A DNA stretch of 7,435 nt from Pseudobacteriovorax antillogorgiicola (GCA_945897695.1 CAMDGW010000117.1:1-7435); one strand, 5' to 3'. Shown: positions 1-6,843, counted from the first letter of the stretch. Program-made: numbers and translations. Notes: generated from the letters alone by a model not told the origin.

Positions 1-33
1 AACCTCTCAAAAAATCAGCGGGCCTAAGAGGTT
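1..33. repeat. Perfect 7-bp inverted repeat at the window edge
   Basis: AACCTCT (1-7) is exactly complementary to AGAGGTT (27-33), with a 19-nt loop between. The left arm touches the window edge, so the stem may be longer. It could be part of a terminator or another structured RNA belonging to a neighbour outside the window; no T-run follows on the plus strand. The rest of 1-178 outside this and the terminator shows no supported gene. Confidence 0.3.
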
Positions 34-140
34 ACTGAACCAAGAGAAAAGAGGCAAGGAATCCACATGTCTGCAATTTAAACAGGCAAATTATGGCGAA
101 TTAAAAGGCAGAAAGTCCTTATTTAGCTCAACGATTAGAC

Positions 141-169
141 TAAAGACCCCCCCGCAAAACGAGGAGGCC
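141..169 (-). terminator. Probable intrinsic terminator after the gltG-like gene
   Basis: On the minus strand, starting 9 nt past the TAA stop, GGCCTCCTCG (169-160) can pair with CGGGGGGGTC (154-145) around a TTTTG loop. This gives a 10-bp stem with three G-U pairs. The following tract is only TTTA, so the U-run is weak and termination may be partial or factor-assisted. It is placed where the operon should end. The seven-G arm is unusually homopolymeric. Confidence 0.5.
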
Positions 170-178
170 TCACATCTA

Positions 179-2407
179 TTAATTAATTGGATTAAACACG
201 AACGGATAGTTGACAGTAACCGGCTGTCCACCGCGAGGCTTCGGGAAGTCCCATTGGCGAATACGTCCCGTCACGCAGCCCCTCATCACAGAGTCATTCA
301 AAGTGGCCTCTGCAACATTCACTGAAGTTACAGCACCTGAAAGCCCCACTACGAAGGATACCGAAATTTTACCATTTGAACTTGGGGATCTCTGGAGCAA
401 CTGCTCGTAGCAATGACGAATCTCATTTAGGTGAGCACGGATCACCGCCATAATTTCCTGAGCCGTCAAACCGCCAGACACTGATGGATCCCCTGGGGGA
501 ATCGTAACGTTGGCACGTCCGTGACCACCAGCTCCACCTTTGCCGCTTCCACTTCCCGACCCAAATCCTGGTCCGCCACCGGAACCGCCAAAGCCGCCCG
601 AGCCGCCCTGACCAGAACCCTCACCCCCTGAACCAGATCCGAAATTATTGGCAGCCCCGCCCGCACCGGCCAAACCTAAGGACTTACCACTACCAGCACC
701 GCCCATACCGTAGGTTTTGGCACCTGATCCGGCACCACCACCGGCACCACCGGACGAACTTTGGAAGTTTGTTTGAATCGCTCCTGGACCTGTTTTGCTC
801 AAGACTTTACCAACCCCAAGACCAAGTTGTGACAGGTTTACCCCAGAAGGCTTCTCATTATTTACACCTTCAACACCCTGGACGCTGTAGCTCTTGTTAC
901 CCTTGATTGCCCCGCCCGTTTGATTGTTGCCAGCTCCTTTAGGGCCCCCAGCAGCGCCCAGAGGCTTGTTAGTTTTTTCGCCCGCATATTTGAAATCTGG
1001 CTTCTTCGCGCCTGTTGACTCCATACCAGTGGTCGCCTTACTCAGACTAGAAAGATCCTTCTTGCCTGGATCACCAGGTTTTCCATCCGTTGGCTTCTGG
1101 GGCGTTGGTGCCGGAGGCGTTGGTTTTTGGGCGTTAAGATTTTGAGTCTGCTGAGGCTTCTCAACAGGCTTTTCTACAGGCTTGGTCTGCTGTGGCTTTT
1201 CAACCTCAACGGTTTTAGCCGGTTTAACTGGCTTTGGCTTGGGCGGTGGAGGCGGCTTAGGAGTCTTAGGAGGCTCCTTTTTTTCCTCAACCTTTACTTC
1301 CGGCTTTTTAGGCTCTGGGGGCGGTTTTTTTTCTGGTTCAGGTTTTTTCTGCTCCTGCGGCGCTTCAACATAAGCAAAAATCTCTTGATCCTCTTCCTTA
1401 TCCTTTATGGGCGTTGAGAACCATAGCTTGGCACCAACCACGAAGTATAGCAACATAGCGGCTACCGACATCCAAACCAAAAGTGGATCACGCGGTCCAC
1501 TGCGACGCATATCAAATTCTGGTGGGCGCACGAATAGCATGAAATAGCGAACAGCACCAAATTTGATGTGTGCAATGTCACGACGGTCAAGTGATACGCT
1601 ACCAGCACCATCGATTTTTTCGACCTTCCCACCGCGGCGAATGCGAGTGTCCATGCCGTCTAGTAATTTGAGCTTATATCCGCCGTTTGAGCTGAAGCGC
1701 GCAAGCGTGTGCTTGTGATTATGATTTTCACCACCAGCAATGAAATGGGCACCCGGCGTCACTCCAATCGTGACGTGATCGTAATCTTTAAATTGGGGAT
1801 GAAATAGATCCACATTCAAAACAGAATCGCCCCAATAGGCTACCACTTCGAGAATCTCACCAGAGGGTCGCGCGTCACGGGGAGAAAAAAGCAATTGCTT
1901 CTGTGTACGGCGTTCGTCGCCTTGCTTCATGGTTGGTTGTTGAACCGTCGCCTGCCCTGGAGCTGAGTAGCCATCACTAGAGGTCCGTGCAGGTACATTA
2001 GCATCAGGCAATCTTACCGTATCTGCCAGGGACTTTACTTTCAACGATTCACGCTCGGTAGCCGTCTGAACGACTGTCGTGCCTGGTATTGGGGGCGGCG
2101 GAACAAATTGAGCTTGTTCAGCAAACTCAATGGTAACGCTTCCGATCGTGATAATATCACCAGGTTTTACCGGAGCCTCCACGTCAATCAGAACACCATT
2201 GACTTTAACTCCGGTCTCACTGCCCACATCTGTCACAATCCATTTGCCTGGATCGGTCTCTTCAATCAATGCGTGGATTGGATCAACACCAGGAGCTCTG
2301 AGAACAACGTGATTTGACGGCAGAGTTCCCACCATCAATCGACTCTGATCTACGGGTACTGTGCGAAGTAACTGTCCAGGAATCTGGAATCGCAACTCAA
2401 ATGACAT
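179..2407 (-). CDS. gltG: GltG-like gliding-machinery protein: FHA, one TM, Pro/Gly-rich periplasmic arm, AgmX/PglI (TonB-like) C-terminal domain
   Basis: Predicted inner-membrane energy-transducing arm of the Glt gliding complex, 742 residues. Seen in order: a FHA-like fold at about 22-97 (GSETG at 62-66, VNG at 69-71, GDIITIG at 83-89); a beta-rich cytoplasmic domain at about 182-296; an Arg-rich flank (R301, R302, R306) and a single TM helix at about 309-329, implying N-in/C-out; a Lys/Pro-rich TonB-like stretch at about 349-447; a Gly/Ser-rich stretch at about 551-628; and a C-terminal domain at about 645-742 with HCYEQLL, a GxV-type beta hairpin, C666 and C711, and a final YPFVF. This domain layout fits GltG/PglI; GltJ/AgmX normally starts with a zinc-ribbon/GYF region instead, which is absent. 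The ATG is preceded by AAAGG at 6-nt spacing. It ends in tandem stops TAA TAG. The gene lies 156 bp after the TPR lipoprotein gene. The architecture is certain; the gltG assignment rests on architecture and synteny. Confidence 0.8.
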   Translation of the reverse strand: MSFELRFQIPGQLLRTVPVDQSRLMVGTLPSNHVVLRAPGVDPIHALIEETDPGKWIVTDVGSETGVKVNGVLIDVEAPVKPGDIITIGSVTIEFAEQAQFVPPPPIPGTTVVQTATERESLKVKSLADTVRLPDANVPARTSSDGYSAPGQATVQQPTMKQGDERRTQKQLLFSPRDARPSGEILEVVAYWGDSVLNVDLFHPQFKDYDHVTIGVTPGAHFIAGGENHNHKHTLARFSSNGGYKLKLLDGMDTRIRRGGKVEKIDGAGSVSLDRRDIAHIKFGAVRYFMLFVRPPEFDMRRSGPRDPLLVWMSVAAMLLYFVVGAKLWFSTPIKDKEEDQEIFAYVEAPQEQKKPEPEKKPPPEPKKPEVKVEEKKEPPKTPKPPPPPKPKPVKPAKTVEVEKPQQTKPVEKPVEKPQQTQNLNAQKPTPPAPTPQKPTDGKPGDPGKKDLSSLSKATTGMESTGAKKPDFKYAGEKTNKPLGAAGGPKGAGNNQTGGAIKGNKSYSVQGVEGVNNEKPSGVNLSQLGLGVGKVLSKTGPGAIQTNFQSSSGGAGGGAGSGAKTYGMGGAGSGKSLGLAGAGGAANNFGSGSGGEGSGQGGSGGFGGSGGGPGFGSGSGSGKGGAGGHGRANVTIPPGDPSVSGGLTAQEIMAVIRAHLNEIRHCYEQLLQRSPSSNGKISVSFVVGLSGAVTSVNVAEATLNDSVMRGCVTGRIRQWDFPKPRGGQPVTVNYPFVFNPIN
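524..757 (-). repeat. Gly/Ser-rich low-complexity segment of the gltG-like gene
   Basis: Codons for about residues 551-628 encode GSG, GGAG, GFGGSGGG and similar short units. The segment lies between the Lys/Pro rod and the C-terminal TonB-like domain and is best read as a flexible tether. Repetition at the DNA level makes in-frame length changes between strains likely. Confidence 0.75.
1067..1363 (-). repeat. Lys/Pro/Glu-rich low-complexity segment of the gltG-like gene, with A8 and A7 runs
   Basis: Codons for about residues 349-447 encode short KP, EP, PPK and VEKP units, as in the TonB periplasmic spacer. The coding strand is strongly purine-biased in places and contains A8 (1332-1325, within GAA AAA AAA) and A7 (1284-1278, within GAA AAA AAG). 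The segment is expected to be an extended rod reaching from the inner membrane into the periplasm. Confidence 0.75.
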
Positions 2408-2413
2408 AGGAAA

Positions 2414-2418
2414 CCTTT
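2414..2418 (-). promoter_or_regulatory. Ribosome binding site of the gltG-like gene
   Basis: AAAGG on the minus strand, 6 nt before the ATG at 2407. It is a modest Shine-Dalgarno match and supports the start MSFELRFQ, which also places the FHA domain normally at the N-terminus. Confidence 0.5.
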
Positions 2419-2431
2419 ACCCACGACATAA

Positions 2432-2460
2432 TTCACGGTGACCATCACGACGAGATCACC
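2432..2460 (-). promoter_or_regulatory. Three GTGA direct repeats at helical-turn spacing upstream of the gltG-like gene
   Basis: On the minus strand GGTGAT (2460-2455), CGTGAT (2449-2444) and CGTGAA (2437-2432) repeat at 11- and 12-nt steps. The last is part of a TCACGGTGA near-palindrome (2433-2441, plus strand). The spacing of about one helical turn resembles an operator or regulator site, but the repeats are short and could be chance. Confidence 0.2.
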
Positions 2461-2563
2461 CGGTACTCAATCCAAAAGCAAAACCGAAACTAATATCAAA
2501 TCCCAACTTTCTTATATTATCCCACAACTTATCCCTGACTCCAAAGATCGGAGGCTTATTAGG
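2456..2563 (-). other. In-frame open extension beyond the TGA of the TPR lipoprotein gene
   Basis: After the TGA at 2564-2566 the same frame stays open for 35 codons to a second TGA at 2456-2458. The chain would run from PPKKP across the stop to PNKPPIFGVRDKLW, then a glycine/aromatic-alternating end, KLGFDISFGFAFG. The Lys/Pro character continuing across the stop suggests either leaky readthrough (UGA followed by C is a known weak stop context) or a nonsense change that shortened a once longer protein. Chance is not excluded: 35 sense codons have roughly a 19% probability in equal-base random sequence. Confidence 0.3.
2516..2544 (-). promoter_or_regulatory. Weak candidate sigma-70-like promoter before the gltG-like gene
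   Basis: On the minus strand TTGGAG (2544-2539) and GATAAT (2521-2516) are separated by 17 nt. The -10 matches 5 of 6 consensus bases, the -35 only 3 of 6. The 156-bp gap is the largest within the cluster, so an internal promoter is plausible. The site lies inside the in-frame open extension of the lipoprotein gene, and the two readings compete. Confidence 0.25.
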
Positions 2564-3706
2564 TCAAGGTTTTTTGGGAGGTTCCTGACTGGAACCTCCT
2601 GCACTTGGACTCGAACCGTCTGCCGGCTTTGCGGGCTGAGGCTGACCTGCCGGAACCTTCGCCTTTTCCGCTTGCTCCTTAGCTTTGCGCTCCTCGGACT
2701 CTTTCAAAGACTTCAGCTGGGCTGCGCGCGCCTCTTCAGAGTCAATCGCCCCTAGCAGCTTGCCAGCCTTCTCGTCCCAGACGGCTGCGCCTCCCGATAC
2801 AGAAAGTGCCCTATTGAGATAATCACGGGCCTTCTTGTAATCCCTTTTACCTTGCCATGAATTTATGCCGCAGTTGATCAACGTTGGTTTATGCTTCGGA
2901 TGCTGCGAAAGAACTTTTTCACATGCCGCGTCGGCTTTATCAACGTCTCCCTCAAGTCTGAGAACCGAAACTAGACCCGACATCACATACCAATCATCTT
3001 GCATCCCACCGAGAGCTCGTTTTGCAGTTGCTACGTCGCCACCTTGAAGAGCCAGGAAACCGATATTCATGAGTGCTGGCTTATATTCACTATTAACAGC
3101 AAGCGCCTCTTTGAATAGTACGATTGCCTCAGGAATGCGCTCCATTCTGATCGCAACGACACCTTTGGCGTTAATCGCCGAGGCACGTATCGTTGCGTTT
3201 TTGGATTTAAGCAGCTTATCAAGCCAAAACTCAGCGAAAGCAAGCCGACCGGTCTGAACCCCAGTAAGCCCGAGCTCCAGCTGAACAAGTTCGGGGATAT
3301 CCCTGTCCACATTCTTTGACATTTCCAAATCTGCAATCTGCCGTGCCTCAGCCATGACATCGTTCACGCCACGGCCTGCCATGCGATTTGCAGAAATGGT
3401 GGCTGCGAGTGTATTGATGTCTTTAGACTTGCCAGATCCGTGTTGAGACGCAAAGTCCGCAGCACGACTTTTATCGATGTGCTTGGATGTAAAAACATTA
3501 TTGGTCACACTTGTGGTCAAAAACCTTCTATCGCCAGAAAGCGAGGTTGCGCCAGAGTCTTCCTTGGCTTCACTTCCGCTTGCGGAGACGGGTTCACTCG
3601 TTTTTCTTGCTTGTTTGTTATCAGAACACGAATTCAACAAGCTTAAAACCAGACTGCAGACCATAGAAACTTTGACGGTGCAAACTAATCGTGAATGAAT
3701 CAGCAT
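2564..3706 (-). CDS. gltE: TPR-repeat outer-membrane lipoprotein, GltE/AglT-like
   Basis: Predicted lipoprotein of 380 residues. The N-terminus has Arg/Lys, a hydrophobic stretch at about 13-24 and a lipobox LNSC with the acylated Cys at 27. Residue +2 is Ser rather than Asp, so Lol-dependent outer-membrane sorting is expected. Helical TPR-type repeats occupy about 138-306; the clearest runs from about 172 to 205 (NAKGVVAIRMERIPEAIVLF) and others follow at about 207-238, 239-270 and 273-306. Residues 320-350 are a charged coiled-coil-like helix, and 351-380 a Pro/Ser/Gly/Lys tail ending PPKKP. The ATG overlaps the stop of the upstream gene (TAATG), with AGGTGAG just upstream, so translation is probably coupled. 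In M. xanthus the TPR lipoprotein GltE (AglT) lies next to GltD (AgmU), the same arrangement as here. The lipoprotein and TPR calls are firm; the gltE name is from context. The TGA stop sits in a leaky UGA-C context and the frame continues open for 35 codons (separate entry). Confidence 0.75.
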   Translation of the reverse strand: MLIHSRLVCTVKVSMVCSLVLSLLNSCSDNKQARKTSEPVSASGSEAKEDSGATSLSGDRRFLTTSVTNNVFTSKHIDKSRAADFASQHGSGKSKDINTLAATISANRMAGRGVNDVMAEARQIADLEMSKNVDRDIPELVQLELGLTGVQTGRLAFAEFWLDKLLKSKNATIRASAINAKGVVAIRMERIPEAIVLFKEALAVNSEYKPALMNIGFLALQGGDVATAKRALGGMQDDWYVMSGLVSVLRLEGDVDKADAACEKVLSQHPKHKPTLINCGINSWQGKRDYKKARDYLNRALSVSGGAAVWDEKAGKLLGAIDSEEARAAQLKSLKESEERKAKEQAEKAKVPAGQPQPAKPADGSSPSAGGSSQEPPKKP

Positions 3707-3715
3707 TACTCACCT
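3704..3715 (-). promoter_or_regulatory. Stop/start overlap with ribosome binding site: coupling of the gltD-like and gltE-like genes
   Basis: On the minus strand AGGTGAGTAATG carries, within 12 nt, a Shine-Dalgarno-like AGGTGAG inside the last codons of the large TPR gene, its TAA stop, and the ATG of the lipoprotein gene, which shares one base with that stop. This is the usual layout for translational coupling and fits two proteins needed in fixed ratio. Confidence 0.65.
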
Positions 3716-6700
3716 GCCTTTCCGCTCTGCACAGCTTGCATGAGCGGAGCAGCCACTTCACTACCGATGAAGTCAGGCATCAACGCCACATCTTCAAAAC
3801 TTAATTTCTGCCCGGAAATTCTTGCGAGGCCAGACACAGCCCTTCCACTCCATTCGTTGTAAACCGAGAACTTCTGGATCGACTCAATCGCAAACTGATA
3901 GTACTTCTTAGCCTCAGCCCTCTGCGCTTGCGCTTGGGGAGCAAGCTCAGCCTTAACTGCGTCTATCGTCGCCCCTTCAATGCCGGGTGGATTTTCGAGA
4001 TCCACAGCTAAAAGCTCACGGGCGTAACCTAATTGGTAAAGTGCAGCTACACCCCAAAATGCGTCTTTGGTCGCGAGCACCTCGTTATAAGCCTTATCCA
4101 CCTCAGGGATAAGACCGGCCTTGCGTTGAATGGACTTAATCAAGTTTTCCAGTGTGCCGCCTACGAGCTTAGTGCCTGCGTACTTAGGCATGATGATATT
4201 TTTGCTGTTGAACACCAGTTCTCCCACGTATCGACTGGCTTCCGCACCCACCTTGCCACCTGCTTTGCGATAGGAAGCAATCATCTCGGTTGCCGCTTGT
4301 TGAGCGGCCTGCCCCTTACCATTGGCTGCGTTGTATATGCGGTGAAATGCGATGATACGCTCTTCGGGCGTCAGGTTGAACTTGAGATATCCCTGGGCTA
4401 GAAGCTGCTGCATTTTAGCATAATTTCGGGAGTATTCTGCTTCGCGGACCATGCGATCAATAAATCCCTTTGCCCCCTCTGCATCGAGTTTGGCTAGCGT
4501 CATACAGGTTCCAAACGCCTTCTCTTCAGCCATTGCCACCTGTAATTCACAGGCGCGACCAATAACTGGGAGCGAGTTTTTATCCTTTGGATATTTGTTC
4601 GCGTACGCCAAGTAGTATCCAGATGCGGTGCCGTATTCAAGTCGCTTATCGGATAACTTTGCAATCTGAAGAAGAGCTTCCTGGTAGCCCTCCGACTTGG
4701 GATAATTTTTTACGACTGCGCTATAGGCAGCGATGCCAGCCCCAATCATCCCTGCCTTAATATAGTCAACGCCTGCGTTGTACATTAACTTATCCGCATC
4801 AGGGGCATTTAGATTTTTCTTGGCTTGATCCTCGTAGGCCTTGGCCCGTTTTGCGACATCACTGATCTTTTTGATCTCATCAATTTCTGCACCACGTTTT
4901 AGGCCACGAAGTTTTTCACCAAGTTTACCCTTCTGATACGCGGGGATCTTCAAAAGTGATTCTGCAACTTGCACCAAAGACTTGGTGTCGCCACCGTAAA
5001 GCGGAATAAGCCACTCGACAGCTTCAGGACCAATTTTTTCATTCGAATATTTTTGAGCAACACTAAATAAGAGCTTCTTTGAGTGCTCTTTATCGCCATT
5101 GCGATAATAGATAGCAGTGACGTAAATATCACACTCTTTGGTCGCTTTTTTGTCTTCTGAATACCACTTTCCGTATTCGCTACATGCCTGAACGTATGCC
5201 GTTGCCCGCGGAGAAAGTGGACGAGCCGGTTTTTTGAAATCCGGAGTCACTTTCAGGAGCACCTTATACTCTGGCTCAAAATCAAGACCGTAACTATCCA
5301 GCATATAGCGAGCAGAGTCTTTGTGAATACTCACAATTTTGTTAGCAGGCGGAACAATCTGAACAGCTTTCTCTTTGCCCAATGCCGCCACCTCAAAGTA
5401 ATACTTCCCAGCCTCGCGGTACTTTTTCTGTGCAAAAAGAATATCTGCAATATTAAACTTGATTTCAGGCATCTCCTTGGCATTAGGATAATACTTGAGG
5501 AACATCAAATATCCCTTGAGCGCCTCTGCGTAAGTTGCATCGTTATCATCTTTTTGACCGGATTTGTGCAAAACCTTAGCGTAGTAGATGATCGTGTCCT
5601 TGATTTTAACCTGAGTACTATCCACTAGGGTTTGATCACCTTTGTTGGCCGAAGCCCATGCACTGCCAACACCGTAATTACGAGGAAAAGCCTCCAGCTC
5701 CTTCCACATATCTGCAAACTTATTCAGGTCAAAGTATAGCGAGATAATATCCTTCTGTGCGTCAGGCGTGTCCGGATTGTTGGGAAATAATTGCTGATAG
5801 CGTTTATAAACACGCACGGCCTCTGCAAATTTACCAGCATCAACCAAGGCGGCACCCAGCTGGTTCAGAAATTTTCCAATGTATTTTTCCCCACCATGCT
5901 GCCGGTAGTAGGTGATCGCAGTTTCAACTTGCTTGATCTCAACCCAAGCAAACACCATGTCCTTAAGACCTTCTTCTTTCAGCTGATTAGCATCCTTAGC
6001 CTTGCTCGATGCTGCGACGTCGACGGTTTTTTTCCAGTAGTTCAAAGATTCGGGATAATTTCCAAGGTTGTAGGAACACCAACCAAGCTTAAACAATGAC
6101 CATCCAAATCCACGACTCGTCTTATACCGCAAAGCCTGTTTGTAGTTATTGGTTGCCGCTCGGTAGTCATGTTTTTCAAAGAAAAAATCACCTAGTTGAA
6201 AATATGCCTCACCAGCCTTATCACTGTTTGGATATTTCTGAATAAGATCACTGTAGATGCGAGCACTTTCTTTTTCTTGACCGAGATATCCCAAGGCTAA
6301 TCCTTGATTGAACATCAATTCGTCAGCGTTCTTTGTGTTAGGGAACTGCTTCAATACATAGTTTGACTTGGCAGCCACCTGCTTCCAAACACCTTTTGAG
6401 GTGCTATTATTCAGCTGCGGCGATTTGCCTTTTCGTCCTGCACGCTCCCATGCCGTATAGGCTTGGTCATAGCGACGAAACTCAGCATTTGCTTCGTAAG
6501 AAGCGTTTTCTACATAAAGGTTTACCAAACGATTCAACATCTGAAGCCTAGCTGAAGATTTGGCCGGCAAAGTCTTTTCGGTCTTGTCGTAGAACTGAAT
6601 CGTACGTTTTATCTCAGATGAGAGTTTTCCTTCTGCCGCCATCACGAAGGCTTCACCACGACTCATACTGGGACCACTAGCCTTGGCAGCGCCGCCGGCG

Positions 6701-6837
6701 TCACGTTTTTGTGTTTTCAGAGCTGAGAGGTTTACTTCACGATGATTTTTTTCGCGAGCGTCTTCGGCCGCTGATGCTGGCAGACTAATCAAACATGAAG
6801 CCATCAACAGGTTTCGAATTGTTGTGATGCTTGCCAT
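3706..6837 (-). CDS. gltD: Large exported TPR protein, GltD/AgmU-like
   Basis: Predicted periplasmic scaffold of the Glt complex, 1043 residues from the chosen start. I prefer the ATG at 6837 over the in-frame ATG at 6843, because AGAGAGG (6844-6850) directly abuts the first ATG but lies 6 nt from the second. The signal peptide has Arg, a hydrophobic core (LLMASCLISL) and an ASA cleavage site before AEDAR, so signal peptidase I is likely. Residue numbers here count from 6843. TPR or TPR-like helical hairpins fill most of the chain: good ones at about 173-205 (LALGYLGQEKESARIYSDLI), 210-240, 244-276, 326-355, 441-490 and 686-752. No catalytic motif was seen. The M. xanthus homologue AgmU/GltD is a large multi-TPR protein, somewhat longer as I recall it. 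The gene follows the partial upstream gene after a 59-nt gap without a terminator and overlaps the next gene by one base, so it is part of one transcript. Exported multi-TPR identity is firm; the gltD name depends on synteny with gltE and gltG. Confidence 0.75.
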   Translation of the reverse strand: MASITTIRNLLMASCLISLPASAAEDAREKNHREVNLSALKTQKRDAGGAAKASGPSMSRGEAFVMAAEGKLSSEIKRTIQFYDKTEKTLPAKSSARLQMLNRLVNLYVENASYEANAEFRRYDQAYTAWERAGRKGKSPQLNNSTSKGVWKQVAAKSNYVLKQFPNTKNADELMFNQGLALGYLGQEKESARIYSDLIQKYPNSDKAGEAYFQLGDFFFEKHDYRAATNNYKQALRYKTSRGFGWSLFKLGWCSYNLGNYPESLNYWKKTVDVAASSKAKDANQLKEEGLKDMVFAWVEIKQVETAITYYRQHGGEKYIGKFLNQLGAALVDAGKFAEAVRVYKRYQQLFPNNPDTPDAQKDIISLYFDLNKFADMWKELEAFPRNYGVGSAWASANKGDQTLVDSTQVKIKDTIIYYAKVLHKSGQKDDNDATYAEALKGYLMFLKYYPNAKEMPEIKFNIADILFAQKKYREAGKYYFEVAALGKEKAVQIVPPANKIVSIHKDSARYMLDSYGLDFEPEYKVLLKVTPDFKKPARPLSPRATAYVQACSEYGKWYSEDKKATKECDIYVTAIYYRNGDKEHSKKLLFSVAQKYSNEKIGPEAVEWLIPLYGGDTKSLVQVAESLLKIPAYQKGKLGEKLRGLKRGAEIDEIKKISDVAKRAKAYEDQAKKNLNAPDADKLMYNAGVDYIKAGMIGAGIAAYSAVVKNYPKSEGYQEALLQIAKLSDKRLEYGTASGYYLAYANKYPKDKNSLPVIGRACELQVAMAEEKAFGTCMTLAKLDAEGAKGFIDRMVREAEYSRNYAKMQQLLAQGYLKFNLTPEERIIAFHRIYNAANGKGQAAQQAATEMIASYRKAGGKVGAEASRYVGELVFNSKNIIMPKYAGTKLVGGTLENLIKSIQRKAGLIPEVDKAYNEVLATKDAFWGVAALYQLGYARELLAVDLENPPGIEGATIDAVKAELAPQAQAQRAEAKKYYQFAIESIQKFSVYNEWSGRAVSGLARISGQKLSFEDVALMPDFIGSEVAAPLMQAVQSGKAGE

Positions 6838-6843
6838 TATCAT

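Noticed and set aside
466..666. Minus-strand open frame of 66 codons rich in Ala, Val and Arg
   Set aside because: It is an alternative frame inside the Gly-rich segment of the gltG-like gene, where GC-rich repeats keep other frames open by chance.
524..757. Short repeated GC-rich units that might suggest a CRISPR or tandem-repeat array
   Set aside because: The units are in-frame Gly/Ser codons without a constant repeat length or unique spacers; this is protein low complexity.
1127..1417. Plus-strand open frame of 96 codons rich in Leu, Arg and Phe
   Set aside because: It is the antisense shadow of the Lys/Pro/Glu-rich segment of the gltG-like gene; the apparent membrane-like composition follows from complementing AAA, CCN and GAA codons. 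No ribosome binding site or family resemblance.
2539..2553. CTCC-GGAG inverted repeat just after the lipoprotein gene, considered as a terminator
   Set aside because: The stem is only 4 bp with no U-run, and the operon appears to continue into the gltG-like gene.
2438..2755. Plus-strand open frame of 105 codons spanning the intergenic gap and the end of the lipoprotein gene
   Set aside because: Mostly antisense to the lipoprotein coding region, with low-complexity Arg/Leu/Thr content and no recognisable domain.
6793..6837. Possible lipobox MASC in the signal peptide of the large TPR protein
   Set aside because: The hydrophobic stretch before the Cys is too short and continues after it (LISLPASA), ending in a good ASA signal peptidase I site. 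Read as an ordinary secreted protein.
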